Assembly (NCBI GenBank): GCA_022009775.1
Contig: CP091723.1
Span: 1,302,001-1,366,000, forward strand
DNA from: Christensenella sp.
GTDB taxonomy: Bacteria; Bacillota; Clostridia; Christensenellales; CAG-917
Reading direction: 5' to 3'
DNA length: 64,000 bases
Shown in pieces: positions 28,304 to 37,634 of this stretch (the first letter of the stretch is position 1; each line of letters opens with the position of its first letter). Under the pieces are notes generated by a model. The model was given only the letters and a program-made list of their open reading frames with translations, was not told the DNA's origin and made no database searches. Both the position numbers and the translations under genes were made by a program.

Positions 28304-29257
28304 ATGTTTGTAAAATTCTTGACAAGCGCAATCGCGTTGAGTTCTGTGTTTCTTTACGGCTCAACCGGTGAAATCATCGTCGAAAAAGGCGGACATCTTA
28401 ATCTCGGTATCCCCGGCATCATGAGCGTCAGCGCGGCAGTCAGCGTGCTTGTCGAATACGCGCTCATAAAGGGCATGGGCACAAGCGCACCGGCTTTGCT
28501 TGTGATTATACCCATCATCGTAGCATTTATCGTGGGCGGTCTTATGGGGTTGCTATACAGCTTTCTCACCGTCACGCTCAGATGCAATCAAAACGTCGTC
28601 GGTCTTGCGATGACCACTCTCGGCGTCGGACTTGCGGGCTACTACATGACAGGCGCAGGCTCAAAGATCATGATCGTTGCAAGAGCAAGCAAATATTTCT
28701 CCACGCTCTTCGATGTGTCGGGTGGCGGCGCATTTGCCAAAATATTTTTCTCGCACGGTATTCTCGTGTATCTTGCAATCATCATCGCCGTCATCGCGCA
28801 AATCGTGCTCAGCAAGACCAGAACGGGACTCAATCTCCGTGCCGTCGGTGAAAATCCCGCAACTGCGGATGCTGCCGGCATCAACGTTTCAAAATATAAA
28901 TATGTCTCAACCGTCATCGGTTGCGGTATATCCGGTTTGGGCGGTCTCACTTGCGTCATGGACTATATGGGCGGCAACTGGGAATACGTTCTCGAAGGCT
29001 TTGGCTGGCTCTCAATTGCTCTCGTTATCTTCACGCTTTGGAAACCTGCCTTGTCCATTCTCGGCTCAATCATCTTTGCAGGGTTGTACATCGCATCATT
29101 CTACGTTGAAGGGATCTCTTTTGCGCAAATCGAACTTATCAAACTCTTGCCTTACGTTGTCACCGTTCTTGTGCTTATCATCACCAGCATGATAAACAAG
29201 CGTGAAACACAAGCACCTGCGGCGCTTGGGCAGTCGTATTATCGCGAAGACAGATAA
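28304..29257 (+). CDS. Nucleoside ABC transporter permease, second subunit
   Basis: The 317-residue protein is the partner permease, similar to YufQ. It opens with the typical sequence ALSSVFLYGSTGEIIVEKGG, and continues LNLGIPGIMS. The conserved TRTGLNLRAVGENPATADAA loop contacts the ATPase. It begins one base after the preceding stop and completes the importer xpt-bmp-ATPase-permease-permease. The stop codon abuts the first nested palindrome. Confidence 0.87.
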   Translation: MFVKFLTSAIALSSVFLYGSTGEIIVEKGGHLNLGIPGIMSVSAAVSVLVEYALIKGMGTSAPALLVIIPIIVAFIVGGLMGLLYSFLTVTLRCNQNVVGLAMTTLGVGLAGYYMTGAGSKIMIVARASKYFSTLFDVSGGGAFAKIFFSHGILVYLAIIIAVIAQIVLSKTRTGLNLRAVGENPATADAAGINVSKYKYVSTVIGCGISGLGGLTCVMDYMGGNWEYVLEGFGWLSIALVIFTLWKPALSILGSIIFAGLYIASFYVEGISFAQIELIKLLPYVVTVLVLIITSMINKRETQAPAALGQSYYREDR

Positions 29258-29380
29258 AAACGCGCTATTGAGCGAATAGCTTTGTCAAAGCCCCTTGCTC
29301 ATCAACTCACGTACGCAATGTACGTTAGGGTTGCTGTTCAAGGGGCTTTTTCGTGCTCTTCATCTCAATATCGCGTTTTT
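29256..29380. repeat. Nested palindrome element, copy A
   Basis: Outer arms AAAAACGCGCTATTGAG (29256-29272) and CTCAATATCGCGTTTTT (29364-29380) pair with one mismatch. Inner arms AAAGCCCCTT (29287-29296) and AAGGGGCTTT (29340-29349) pair perfectly. The core is ACGTAC-GCAAT-GTACGT (29309-29325). The left arm starts inside the stop codon of the permease gene. It probably also terminates transcription through the T run after the inner stem. Confidence 0.75.
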
Positions 29381-29534
29381 ATTTTTGTAGTGTTGTTTGC
29401 TAGATTTTTATCTCACTAACCGCGCCGAAAATCTTCGCTATCAGTCCAGTCACGGACAAAAACTCCTGCCGCAATTTCGCAAGATTGTCGGCTTGGTGAT
29501 TGTAGGGTGGGACACCAACACCCGAACAAAAGCT

Positions 29535-29725
29535 AATTCGGAGCGTACTTATAAACGGACGGTTTTTATTCGAAGACGGAACACGAGCCGCAACGGCGGC
29601 GAGCAAATCGAACGCCGAGCTTGACGAAAAGTACGAGCGACTGCGCCATGTTGTTGCGTAGCCGGCGCACAAAGCTTGGTGGCATAAAAAGGGAACGGCA
29701 CTTATCTATGCGAGTGCTGAGTGTT
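29535..29725 (-). repeat. Dispersed intergenic repeat, about 190 bp, copy 1
   Basis: The reverse complement matches 57670-57860. The most alike segment is TTGCGGCTCGTGTTCCGTCTTCGAA in both, then CCGTTTATAAGTACGCTCCGAAT. The match continues more weakly to CACTCGCATAGA. Frames through it are not conserved between copies, so it is more likely a non-coding repeat or a decayed element. The rest of 29381-29925 holds no gene that I can support. Confidence 0.6.
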
Positions 29726-29925
29726 GTCCCCCGCTACGCGGTCACCGTGGGTTCCCTTGCAAGGGGGAACGGTGATAGGGAAAACACCTGAGGAAAGGGG
29801 AAGTTGCATTTAAGGTTTTACACACTCATCCTTTGTAAAGATGAGAAAAATAGAAACTTATCGAGCGAAAATAAATAAGAAAAATATGCGCCTTGTGGCT
29901 GGATGTTTCGGCAAGCTACTCGCAA

Positions 29926-29952
29926 CAAAAAAAACGCACCGAAGTGCGTTTT
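29926..29952 (-). terminator. Terminator of the small 62-residue gene
   Basis: On the minus strand AAAACGCAC and GTGCGTTTT form a 9-bp stem with a TTCG loop, followed by TTTTG. It begins about 5 bp after the small gene's stop. Confidence 0.8.
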
Positions 29953-29956
29953 GTCA

Positions 29957-30145
29957 TCACCAGTCTTCTCGGTGATTGATTTTGACATCGTCATAATACT
30001 CAAAATACTTTTGCTTGTATCTTTGAGTTTCGTTGCGGTGGCGTTTCAGTTCTTCACGAGCGTGTTTTTGCGCTTCGGTGAGTTCCGCTTCGTCTTTTTC
30101 CGCTTTTTCGTTCAGTGGAGTGAGCCTTGCTTTTTCGTAGTCCAT
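29957..30145 (-). CDS. Small charged protein, 62 residues, unknown
   Basis: The product is very hydrophilic and helical, rich in Lys, Glu, Arg and Tyr, with EKDEAELTEAQKHAREELKR in the middle. It belongs to no family I recognise. A strong TTCG-loop terminator sits directly after the stop on the same strand, which supports a real transcript. The ribosome site before ATG 30145 is weak. It lies 90 bp downstream of yhbY and may be the last gene of that unit. Confidence 0.4.
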   Translation of the reverse strand: MDYEKARLTPLNEKAEKDEAELTEAQKHAREELKRHRNETQRYKQKYFEYYDDVKINHREDW

Positions 30146-30235
30146 TATTATGCCGTTATATTCGTTTTTCGACTAATTTTTCTTGCAAAACGCCTTGTTG
30201 CTCGTTTGTTGTGAAAAAAATCAGTGTTGCGTTTA

Positions 30236-30529
30236 TCAGAATACGATGTGTTCCACGTCGTCGCGCGACGAGCGTCTGTATATAACAACTTTGTTCCCGA
30301 TTGCCGTGACAGGTTCTGCACCGGTGAGTGCGCAAATTGCGTTCAAAACGGTTTTTGCGTCCGTTTCTGCGTTGCGAAGCACGGATATTTTGATAAGTTC
30401 GTGCAAATCGAGAGCGGTGGAAATGTCGATAATCTGATTGTCACCGATGCCGTTTTTGCCGATTTGGAATATGGGGGTTATGTTTTGCGCCATACTGCGA
30501 AGATGCGCGCGTTGTGTTGATGTAAGCAT
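30236..30529 (-). CDS. yhbY: Ribosome assembly RNA-binding protein YhbY
   Basis: The 97-residue protein is a single CRM domain that binds pre-50S rRNA. The start MLTSTQRAHLRSMAQNITPI and the loop IGKNGIGDN (the GxxG-type RNA-binding loop) are diagnostic. ATG 30529 was chosen because AAGGAG lies 6 bp before it and the length matches the family; an in-frame start 33 bp upstream has none. In other Firmicutes yhbY lies near obg and nadD, which are not present here. Confidence 0.9.
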   Translation of the reverse strand: MLTSTQRAHLRSMAQNITPIFQIGKNGIGDNQIIDISTALDLHELIKISVLRNAETDAKTVLNAICALTGAEPVTAIGNKVVIYRRSSRDDVEHIVF

Positions 30530-30584
30530 ATATTTCTCCTTGTGTGTATACGATGATAGCATTTTTGCGTGCGGAATGCAACCG

Positions 30585-31766
30585 CTATGCCATTTTTCTG
30601 TCCATATCTATGACGAAATAGTATTTCGTTTCGTCGTTTTCAAACTCTTTTTCGCAAGCGGAATGAACGTCGTTGAGCGTGATTTTGCTGTCGTAGGGCA
30701 CGACGACGTCGAAGACGAGATTGACGTGCGTATCGCCGTTGACAATCCTGAAGTCGTGAATACTAAGTTCCGGGTCAAGAGCATAAACGGCCATACGTAC
30801 GCGCTCTTTAAGGTGTGCGAGTTGCTTGTTTTTCGTGTCTATCGGGTCCATGTGAATGTTGAGTCTCACGTGCATATCGTTCCACATATCGTGTTCGATG
30901 TTGTCTATGATGTCGTGGCTTTTTACGATATCGACGTCGGCAGGCACTTCGACGTGCGCAACGACGAAGCAGTGATTTGCGCCGTAACTGTGCACGACAA
31001 GGTCGTGAACGCCGATTACGCCGTCGTATGACAGGATTTTCGCAGTGATTTTGTCAACGAGTTCCTTGGGCGGTTTTTCGCCTAGAAGGGGGGATATTGC
31101 GTCTTTAAGAAGAAGCACGCTCGACACGATGATGAATAGCGACACCGCGATACCCATTATGCCGTCCACGCTGACCTTCGGATTGATTCTGTCGCCGCAT
31201 ACGTCGATGATGATTGTGGATATAAGCACGGCGAGCGTCGTGAGAGAGTCGTTTCTGCTGTCTTGTGCACTCGCTTTGAGCGCATTGGACGAGATAGCCT
31301 TTGAAAAGTCCTTGTACACAAGCATTTGCACGAGTTTCATCACAATGCTGATTGAAAGCACGACGTAGGTGAAAACGCTCACTTCGACGGGCGTCGGACT
31401 GATGACTTTTTCGATGGAAGATTTCAAAAGCGCTATGCCGAGAAATAGCACCATCATAGACACGAGAAGCCCGGTTACGTATTCGTATCTAGCGTGTCCG
31501 AACGGGTGGTCTTTGTCGGGCGGCGTGCTTGAAAGTTTGAATCCGACGAGCGTAACCACGCTACTACCGGCGTCCGACAGGTTGTTGATTGCGTCCGCGA
31601 TTATGGTTATGCTTCCGCCTATGATACCGGCAACGATTTTTATCACGAACAAAATCGCGTTGCTGACTATGCCGATAATGCCTGCGCATACACCATAGCG
31701 ATTGCGCACTTTCGGGTCGGTTACGTTTTCGTAATTTTTTATAAACGCTTTGCGGAACAGTTTCAT
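30585..31766 (-). CDS. Cation diffusion facilitator metal exporter
   Basis: The 393-residue CDF protein exports divalent metal in exchange for protons. Helix two carries ADAINNLSDAGSS, with the metal site Asp and Asn, followed by the zinc-loop sequence HPFGHARYEY. Helix five has SAQDSRNDSLTT with a D-x3-D pair instead of the H-x3-D of zinc-type FieF, which fits manganese-type exporters of Firmicutes. A cytoplasmic ACT-like dimer domain with HMDP follows. It has an unusually long C-terminal extension of about 90 residues that includes a second domain-like segment. ATG 31766 is preferred over the in-frame TTG at 31781. Confidence 0.85.
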   Translation of the reverse strand: MKLFRKAFIKNYENVTDPKVRNRYGVCAGIIGIVSNAILFVIKIVAGIIGGSITIIADAINNLSDAGSSVVTLVGFKLSSTPPDKDHPFGHARYEYVTGLLVSMMVLFLGIALLKSSIEKVISPTPVEVSVFTYVVLSISIVMKLVQMLVYKDFSKAISSNALKASAQDSRNDSLTTLAVLISTIIIDVCGDRINPKVSVDGIMGIAVSLFIIVSSVLLLKDAISPLLGEKPPKELVDKITAKILSYDGVIGVHDLVVHSYGANHCFVVAHVEVPADVDIVKSHDIIDNIEHDMWNDMHVRLNIHMDPIDTKNKQLAHLKERVRMAVYALDPELSIHDFRIVNGDTHVNLVFDVVVPYDSKITLNDVHSACEKEFENDETKYYFVIDMDRKMA

Positions 31767-31844
31767 AGTTTTCTCTCTCAAAACTTATTATAAATAAGAT
31801 ACTCTTATATATGATTTTAGTCAAACGAAATTTGAGAAACGTAA

Positions 31845-31876
31845 AATTAAAAAGGACGGCAAGCCGTCCTTTTTAT
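31845..31876 (-). terminator. Terminator of the pot operon
   Basis: AAAAAGGACGGC and GCCGTCCTTTTT form a 12-bp stem, followed on the minus strand by TTTTTAATTTT. It lies just after the potD stop. Confidence 0.8.
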
Positions 31877-31890
31877 CAAGGAATACTCTG

Positions 31891-33363
31891 TTATTTTATT
31901 TTTCTCGGTCTCGTTTTGAGAGCCTGAACGGTGAAGTAGAGCGCAACGCACAGTCCCACTGCGCCGACGATTGCAACTATGACGTACCAAAGGTTTGCGT
32001 CAACGTGTGCGCCCGATTTTGCTCTTTGCCACATATTCACAACGACGTCGTTGCGGTCTCCGAAGTCGCGCATGACGCCGAGAGTGTCGTCGATGACGGG
32101 GTAGCGACCTTCGTTGCCGAAGTATTCGTCCACGTCATACTCGTTGTCTATGATGTAGTCCACAACGTCGGCATCCGCTTTGAGCACATCCTTTGCGGCG
32201 GCAGACGTATAACCGATCGCCATGGAGTTGCGTATCGAGCTCAGGGGATTTGCCATATAGTCGATAAACATCATTGCGGCGAGTTTGTTGTTGACGCTTG
32301 TGGGGATGCACCAGCCGTCATACCAGATATTGCTTGCCTTTTTGGGCACGTAATAGCCGAGTTGATAGGTGTCGGTCTGCTCGTCATAGTCGCCTTCTTC
32401 GATCGCCCAAAGCGCGTCGCCGCTCCAAGCAAAGTCGGCATACACGATCTCGTTGATCATATCGTCCTTGCCGAAGTCCACTTCATAGCCCGAGATATGT
32501 TCGCGCTGATCGGTGAGCACTTTTTCTGCGGCGTTGACCATTTCGTCATCGGTGCAGTTGATGAGTTGTTGCACGGTGTAGTCTTTGTATTTTTCGGGCA
32601 ACTTGCCGTACTCGTACATATAGAAGATAGCCGCCGCATAGGTGTCGCGCACGCTGTCTTTCATGAGAATTTTGTTTTCGAGACGTTCGTTTTTCTGCTC
32701 GTTCCAAAGCACGCCCCAGCCGTATTGTTCGAGTTCTTCAAGGCTGACGACTTCCGTGTTGTAGAGAATACCGAGAGTCCCGTACATATACGGCACCATA
32801 TATTCGGTCATGTCGTGTACCTTGCCGTCTTTGGCCTTGATTGCGCCGAACATAGACTTAATCGTGTCCATAACGCTTGGTTCGATGTTGCCCCAATTGG
32901 TGTTCGTAATCGCATTATACGGGGTTAAACTGCTCATATTGTCGAGTGAAATGCCGTATTTGTCAAGTTGGGGTTGCAATTCTTCCTTCAAAGTCTTGTG
33001 GTTGAGAAGACATCCTGCGGTGAGCAATTTTTCGATTGCGTATTCGCTGGGACAAATCAAATCGACGTTGGCGTCTCCTTTAAGCACCTTGGTCATCATC
33101 GTTTCGTTGGTGTCGAAAGTGGTGTAGGTGATAGACAGCGCGCGCCCCGTCATCGCCTTGTAGTAGTCGGCAAATTCGTCAAGAAGGCGTTTGCCCGTCT
33201 CTTCGTCTTTTTCGGTGTCGATATAGTCTTCCCAGTTGTAGATGACAAGTCTGTCTCCGCCCGATTGCGTCGTTCCGCTCGTGGTGTTGCAAGCGGACAG
33301 AACGGGAAGCAAAACGCAGATTGCAACCAAAGACAAAACTATAAGATATGCAAATCTTTTCAT
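31891..33363 (-). CDS. potD: Spermidine/putrescine-binding lipoprotein PotD with C-terminal membrane helix
   Basis: This is the polyamine-binding protein of the PotABCD importer, 490 residues. The lipobox LSAC gives a lipid-anchored cysteine at residue 25. RLVIYNWEDYID opens the mature protein, as in PotD, and WYDGWCIPTSVNNK lies in the ligand cleft. The oddity is a C-terminal hydrophobic helix (about residues 460-483) followed by RPRKIK, so the protein is anchored at both ends. ATG 33363 has AAGGAG 9 bp upstream and overlaps the end of potC by 4 bp. Upstream in-frame starts are spurious because they run into potC. Confidence 0.9.
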   Translation of the reverse strand: MKRFAYLIVLSLVAICVLLPVLSACNTTSGTTQSGGDRLVIYNWEDYIDTEKDEETGKRLLDEFADYYKAMTGRALSITYTTFDTNETMMTKVLKGDANVDLICPSEYAIEKLLTAGCLLNHKTLKEELQPQLDKYGISLDNMSSLTPYNAITNTNWGNIEPSVMDTIKSMFGAIKAKDGKVHDMTEYMVPYMYGTLGILYNTEVVSLEELEQYGWGVLWNEQKNERLENKILMKDSVRDTYAAAIFYMYEYGKLPEKYKDYTVQQLINCTDDEMVNAAEKVLTDQREHISGYEVDFGKDDMINEIVYADFAWSGDALWAIEEGDYDEQTDTYQLGYYVPKKASNIWYDGWCIPTSVNNKLAAMMFIDYMANPLSSIRNSMAIGYTSAAAKDVLKADADVVDYIIDNEYDVDEYFGNEGRYPVIDDTLGVMRDFGDRNDVVVNMWQRAKSGAHVDANLWYVIVAIVGAVGLCVALYFTVQALKTRPRKIK

Positions 33364-34187
33364 GCGTTTTTCTCCTTGTCCTTTTTCTTCTCGCGGGATA
33401 TTTTGACGAGATTGATTGAAAGCACGGCGGCAAGCACTACGACAAAGATTATAGAGAAGATCGCGTACCAGAACGGTTCGAGACCTTGCACTCTCGCGTC
33501 GGAGTAAATGAACGTGGACAGAGTGTTGATGCCCGTTGCCGCGCCTTTGTTGATTTGGGTGATGATGAAGTCGTCCATAGACATAATGAACGCCATTACG
33601 AATCCGCTCACGATGCCCGGCGTGATGATGGGAATCATGACTTTGGTCAACGCCTTGAACGGATTTGCGCCAAGGTCGAGAGCCGCTTCGTAGATGTTGG
33701 GGTCCATTGATTCGAGTTTCGGCAAAACGCTGAGCACGACGTATGGTGTGCAGAAAGCGATGTGCGCGATGATGAGACGAAGGTATCCTTCGGGGAAGGA
33801 GAACGTCACGAAGAATATCATCATTGAAACCGCCATAACGATTTCGCTGTTGATAATCGGAAACTGATTGACGTTTTCGACTATGCGTCTTGCACGCTTT
33901 CCGAGATTGAATATGCCTATCGAAGCAAACGTTCCCATAACGGTTGCGATGACGCTGGATACGCTTGCGATGATGAGCGTGTTTGCAATCGCGCTCCAAA
34001 GTTCGGGTGATTTGTCCGATTTGAAAATGGACACGTACGCGTCGAAACTGAATCCGTTGTCGAAGTTGAAGTTGGAACTGTTTGAGAACGAATAGATTAT
34101 GAGCAAAATTATCGGCGCGTACAGAATGGCAAGGACGACGAGCAGATAAAACTTTTCGAAAAAGCCTTTGATTTTTTCTTTTACCAT
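33360..34187 (-). CDS. potC: Spermidine/putrescine ABC transporter permease PotC
   Basis: The 275-residue permease has six membrane helices and the conserved cytoplasmic EAA loop YEAALDLGANPFKALTKVMI (about residues 165-184) that docks on PotA. MSMDDFIITQ is typical of PotC. Overlaps of 7 bp with potB and 4 bp with potD show a tightly coupled operon. Confidence 0.93.
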   Translation of the reverse strand: MVKEKIKGFFEKFYLLVVLAILYAPIILLIIYSFSNSSNFNFDNGFSFDAYVSIFKSDKSPELWSAIANTLIIASVSSVIATVMGTFASIGIFNLGKRARRIVENVNQFPIINSEIVMAVSMMIFFVTFSFPEGYLRLIIAHIAFCTPYVVLSVLPKLESMDPNIYEAALDLGANPFKALTKVMIPIITPGIVSGFVMAFIMSMDDFIITQINKGAATGINTLSTFIYSDARVQGLEPFWYAIFSIIFVVVLAAVLSINLVKISREKKKDKEKNA

Positions 34188-34981
34188 AACGATCTCCTTA
34201 CCGCATTGCTGTTGCGATTGAATTTGTTCATAATGAAGTTGGACAAAAGCACGAACACGAGCATAACCAAACTCATGATAGAGCCGACGCCGTACATGCC
34301 TTGCTCGAAACTCAACTGAATCGAATCACCGAAAAGGAATATCTTTCCGTTGGAGAGAAGTTGAGATATCGCGTAGGTTGATATGGTGGGGATAAACACC
34401 ATCGTTATGCCGCTCAGTATGCCGCTCACAGACAAGGGAAGCGTCGTTTTCAAAAACACCGTCGCTTTGTCTGCGCCAAGGTCTTGCGCCGCTTCGATAT
34501 AACTCTTGTCTATTCCCGAAAGAGTGGTGTGCAAGGGAAGTATCATAAACGGCAGGTAGTTGTACACCATGCCGAAAAGCACCGTTCCCATTCCGAGTTC
34601 CACACCCAGAGCAATGAATATCGCTTTTGTCGCGAGCGTGCGGATAAGGAAGTTTACGCCCATCGGAATGATGTAGAGAAGAACGAGTATTCTTCCGCTC
34701 GACATCTTTGACAAAAAGTATGCCACGGGGTATCCGATGATAAGGCAAAGCGCGGTGGTGATTATGCCCACAAGCAACGAGTTGCCCAAAACCACGAGAC
34801 TTGACTTTGACGTGAAGAACGTCTTGAAGTTGTCAAGCGTCAGATTGTTTCCGTTGTCGAGAAACGCGTTCACGAGAATGAGAACGAGCGGTATCACGAC
34901 GAAAAGCAGAAGAAAAAGGATATACGGAATGGAAAACACCTTTTTCGTCAGCTTCAATTTTTTGACAGCAACTTTTTTCAT
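34181..34981 (-). CDS. potB: Spermidine/putrescine ABC transporter permease PotB
   Basis: The 266-residue permease has six helices and the EAA loop YIEAAQDLGADKATVFLKTT (about residues 161-180). The segment GMVYNYLPFMILPLHTTLSG is characteristic of PotB. It overlaps potA by 4 bp in an ATGA arrangement. With PotC it forms the heterodimeric channel for polyamines. Confidence 0.93.
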   Translation of the reverse strand: MKKVAVKKLKLTKKVFSIPYILFLLLFVVIPLVLILVNAFLDNGNNLTLDNFKTFFTSKSSLVVLGNSLLVGIITTALCLIIGYPVAYFLSKMSSGRILVLLYIIPMGVNFLIRTLATKAIFIALGVELGMGTVLFGMVYNYLPFMILPLHTTLSGIDKSYIEAAQDLGADKATVFLKTTLPLSVSGILSGITMVFIPTISTYAISQLLSNGKIFLFGDSIQLSFEQGMYGVGSIMSLVMLVFVLLSNFIMNKFNRNSNAVRRSLW

Positions 34982-36611
34982 TCCGCTTTATTCTCCTTGT
35001 CGGCGTCAACGTCTTCTAGCACAAATTCGTCTTGATCGTGGGATTCGATGATTTCTTCCACGGCGTCGAATTTTTCGGGTTCTTCAAGGCGTGCTCTTTC
35101 GATTGCTTCCTGTTCTTCCTTGGTGAGAGTCTCGTCTTTTACAACCTTTTCTTCTTGCTCTTCTTCGACGTCGCGTTTTTCGATGATAATCTTTTCGGGC
35201 GCAATCTTTATGCCGACGCGGTCGCCTTTGAGCCAGTCGTCATCGGTGTCCGCAAAGAAGTTGTAGTGATCGTCGGTGGAAAGGATGGCTTGATAGTAGC
35301 TGCCTTTGTAGATGGACGAAAGCACGTTTGCGCCGATGACGCCGTCTTCTTCGTCGTCGGTGATTTCAACGTCGTCAAAGTCGACAAACACTTTGACGGG
35401 CGTGCCGACGGGAAGGTCGGTTTTGCACTCGAAGTCCGCACCGCAGATTTCAACGAGATTTTCGCCCGTGATGACGGTGTCGATTTCGTTGATGATACGA
35501 GTCTTGTGCATGATATGAAGATCAAACGGCTTGATGTAGATTCCGACCGTTTCGCCCACGTCGTAGGTGTCGGTGTCGTGCGCAACGATTTCGTTGCCGT
35601 TTGCCATAAGCGTGATTTGATAGTGGTCGCCCTTGAATACGGACGAGAGCACTTCTGCGGTGAGAATGGTGCGCTTGTCATCCACTTTTTTGATTTTTAC
35701 GTCTTCGGGACGGATGATGACGTCGATAGGTTCGTTGTGCTTGAAGCCCTTGTCAACGCACTCGAAAACGGTGTCGCAGAATTCGACTTTGTAGTCTTCG
35801 ATCATAGTTCCCGAAAGGATGGTGCTTTCTCCGATGAAGTCCGCAACAAAAGCGTTTGCAGGTTCGTCGTACACTTTTTCCGGGGATGCGATTTGTTGGA
35901 TTTCGCCCATACGCATAACCACGATTTTATTGGACATAGTGAGTGCTTCTTCCTGGTCGTGTGTGACGTAGATGAAGGTTATGCCGAGACGTTTGTGCAT
36001 ATCCATGAGTTCGAGTTGCATGTCTTTTCGCATTTTAAGGTCGAGTGCGCCGAGCGGCTCGTCGAGGAGCAACACTTCGGGTTCGTTTACGAGCGCGCGA
36101 GCGATTGCAACTCTTTGTTGTTGACCGCCGCTAAGTGAAGATACGTTTCTGTGTCCGTAGTCTTCAAGGTCAACCATTTTGAGCGCGTTGTTGACTTTCT
36201 CTTTTATTTCCGCTTTCGTGTACTTTCTGAAAAGTTGCACGGTTTCGCCTTTTTGTTCACCTTCGTGCCGTTGGGAATAACTTTGAGTTTCAAACCGAAA
36301 GCGATGTTGTTGAACACGTTGAGATGCGGGAAGAGAGCGTACTTTTGGAACACGGTGTTCACGGGGCGCAAGTGGGGCGGAGTGTCCGTGATGTCTTTGC
36401 CGTTGAAGATGATTTTTCCGCTCGTGGGCATTTCAAAGCCTGCAATCATACGCAAAGTCGTGGTTTTTCCGCAACCGCTAGGACCTAGCAAAGTGACGAA
36501 TTCTCCGCGCTTTATCGTGAGACTTGCGTTTTTGACGACTTGCTTTCCGTCATACTCTTTGTAGACGTTGCGAAGTTCGATGATGTTGTCAACCTGTGTT
36601 TTGTTTGTCAT
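34978..36611 (-). CDS. potA: Spermidine/putrescine ABC transporter ATPase PotA, frameshifted, duplicated TOBE domain
   Basis: This is the ATPase of the polyamine importer, about 544 residues once joined. Walker A GPSGCGKTTTL, Q-loop FQKYALFPHL, signature LSGGQQQRVAIARAL and Walker B VLLLDEPLGALD are intact. The first frame stops after KAKPCNF; adding one base to the T5 run at 36250-36254 gives KVNKKGETVQLFRKYT and an open frame. After the ATPase there are two TOBE-like OB domains in tandem, each with AEVLSSVFKGDHYQ or ANVLSSIYKGSYYQ, whereas PotA normally has one. A Glu/Lys-rich tail of about 60 residues follows. AAAGGA lies 8 bp before ATG 36611. Confidence 0.88.
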
Positions 36612-36787
36612 TGTCGTATTCCTTTCAGAGTCGTTCTCCGATATTGATTTTTATATAGATAAACAAAAGTTATTATATTTCTATATTGATTGTTTTTCGC
36701 TTTCCGAATTTTGCGATTATCGCGCAATCGGCAGTTTATGTTGAAGATTAAAAGCGATAAACCGTTTGTTATGATTGTTTGCAGAGA

Positions 36788-37322
36788 TTAGAACGTCGGC
36801 GGAGAAGCAATCCACAGCACCACTGCTTTTTCGCCCGTGCGATTTTCAAGATGGTGCACCTTTGAAGACGAGAAATAAAACACTTCGCCTTTTTTCACGC
36901 AATACGCCGCTTGTCCTATGTGTAGCCACACTCTTCCCGCAAGCACGTATCCGAACTCTTCTCCTTCGTGCGGAACGTCTTCTTCGAGCGTCGTGTGCGG
37001 ATCGAGCGTCACGCGGATAGGCTCCATTTCGTTCTTTTGCGCGTTGGGCACAAGCCATTCGATCTTGTGCGTTGCGTCGATTTTCTCGATAAACTCTGCG
37101 TCGGTGAACACCACTTTTTTCTTCTTTTTCGTCTTTGAAGAAGTCCGCAAAAGTCGTGCCGAGCGCATTGAGTATGTCTTCGAGCGTCGTGATTGACGGA
37201 GAAGTCAACTCGTTTTCAAGTTGCGAGATATAACCTTTTGTAAGTTCGCAACGGTCGGCGAGTTCTTCTTGAGTGAGATTTTTTTGCAATCTCAATCTTT
37301 TGATTTTGGTGCCAAGTTCCAT
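36788..37322 (-). CDS. XRE-cupin regulator (PuuR-like), frameshifted
   Basis: The composite of about 177 residues has an N-terminal HTH, LRLQKNLTQEELADRCELTK (about 11-30), and a C-terminal cupin with VPHEGEEFGYVLAGRVWLHI and a VKKGEVFYF segment. Such proteins sense polyamines or small ligands and repress uptake or catabolic genes. The first frame breaks after KDEKEEK; dropping one T from the T6 run at 37115-37120 restores it. It lies upstream of potABCD on the same strand and has two perfect palindromes at its promoter, so it probably represses itself and the pot operon. Confidence 0.82.
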
Positions 37323-37363
37323 ACAAACTCCTTAAATGCAAAAATGCACGAATCGTGCGTTCC

Positions 37364-37380
37364 GTTTAGGCTGGCTAAAC
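37364..37380. promoter_or_regulatory. Operator 1 of the XRE-cupin regulator
   Basis: GTTTAG-N5-CTAAAC is a perfect palindrome lying 42 bp upstream of the regulator gene. It shares the exact geometry of operator 2, whose centre is 80 bp away, about eight helical turns. Extra GTTTAG-like half-sites lie at 37391 and 37413. Confidence 0.65.
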
Positions 37381-37442
37381 TTTCGGTACAGTTTAGGCAA
37401 AATCGACCGCAAGTTTAACAAGTTTTGCATTTTCTAACAAAA

Positions 37443-37471
37443 AGTTTAGCAAAACTAAACGCAATTGTCAA
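37443..37471 (-). promoter_or_regulatory. Promoter of the XRE-cupin gene overlapped by operator 2
   Basis: On the minus strand TTGACA (37471-37466), 17 bp and TAAACT (37448-37443) form the promoter. Operator 2, GTTTAG-CAAAA-CTAAAC (37444-37460), covers the spacer and most of the -10 box, so binding would block RNA polymerase. Confidence 0.65.
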
Positions 37472-37634
37472 AAACGATTATATATATTTGCATGCGCCGT
37501 GTCAATTAAAATGCAAAAGTTTTTCGACAAAATTTTACGTTTTGTAAGAAAAAATAAAAATGAAAGAAGCCCTGCTTTTTTGCAAGACTTCCGATGGGTG
37601 ACGACGAGATGTTCGTTGAAGATTTCCGAAAAAT

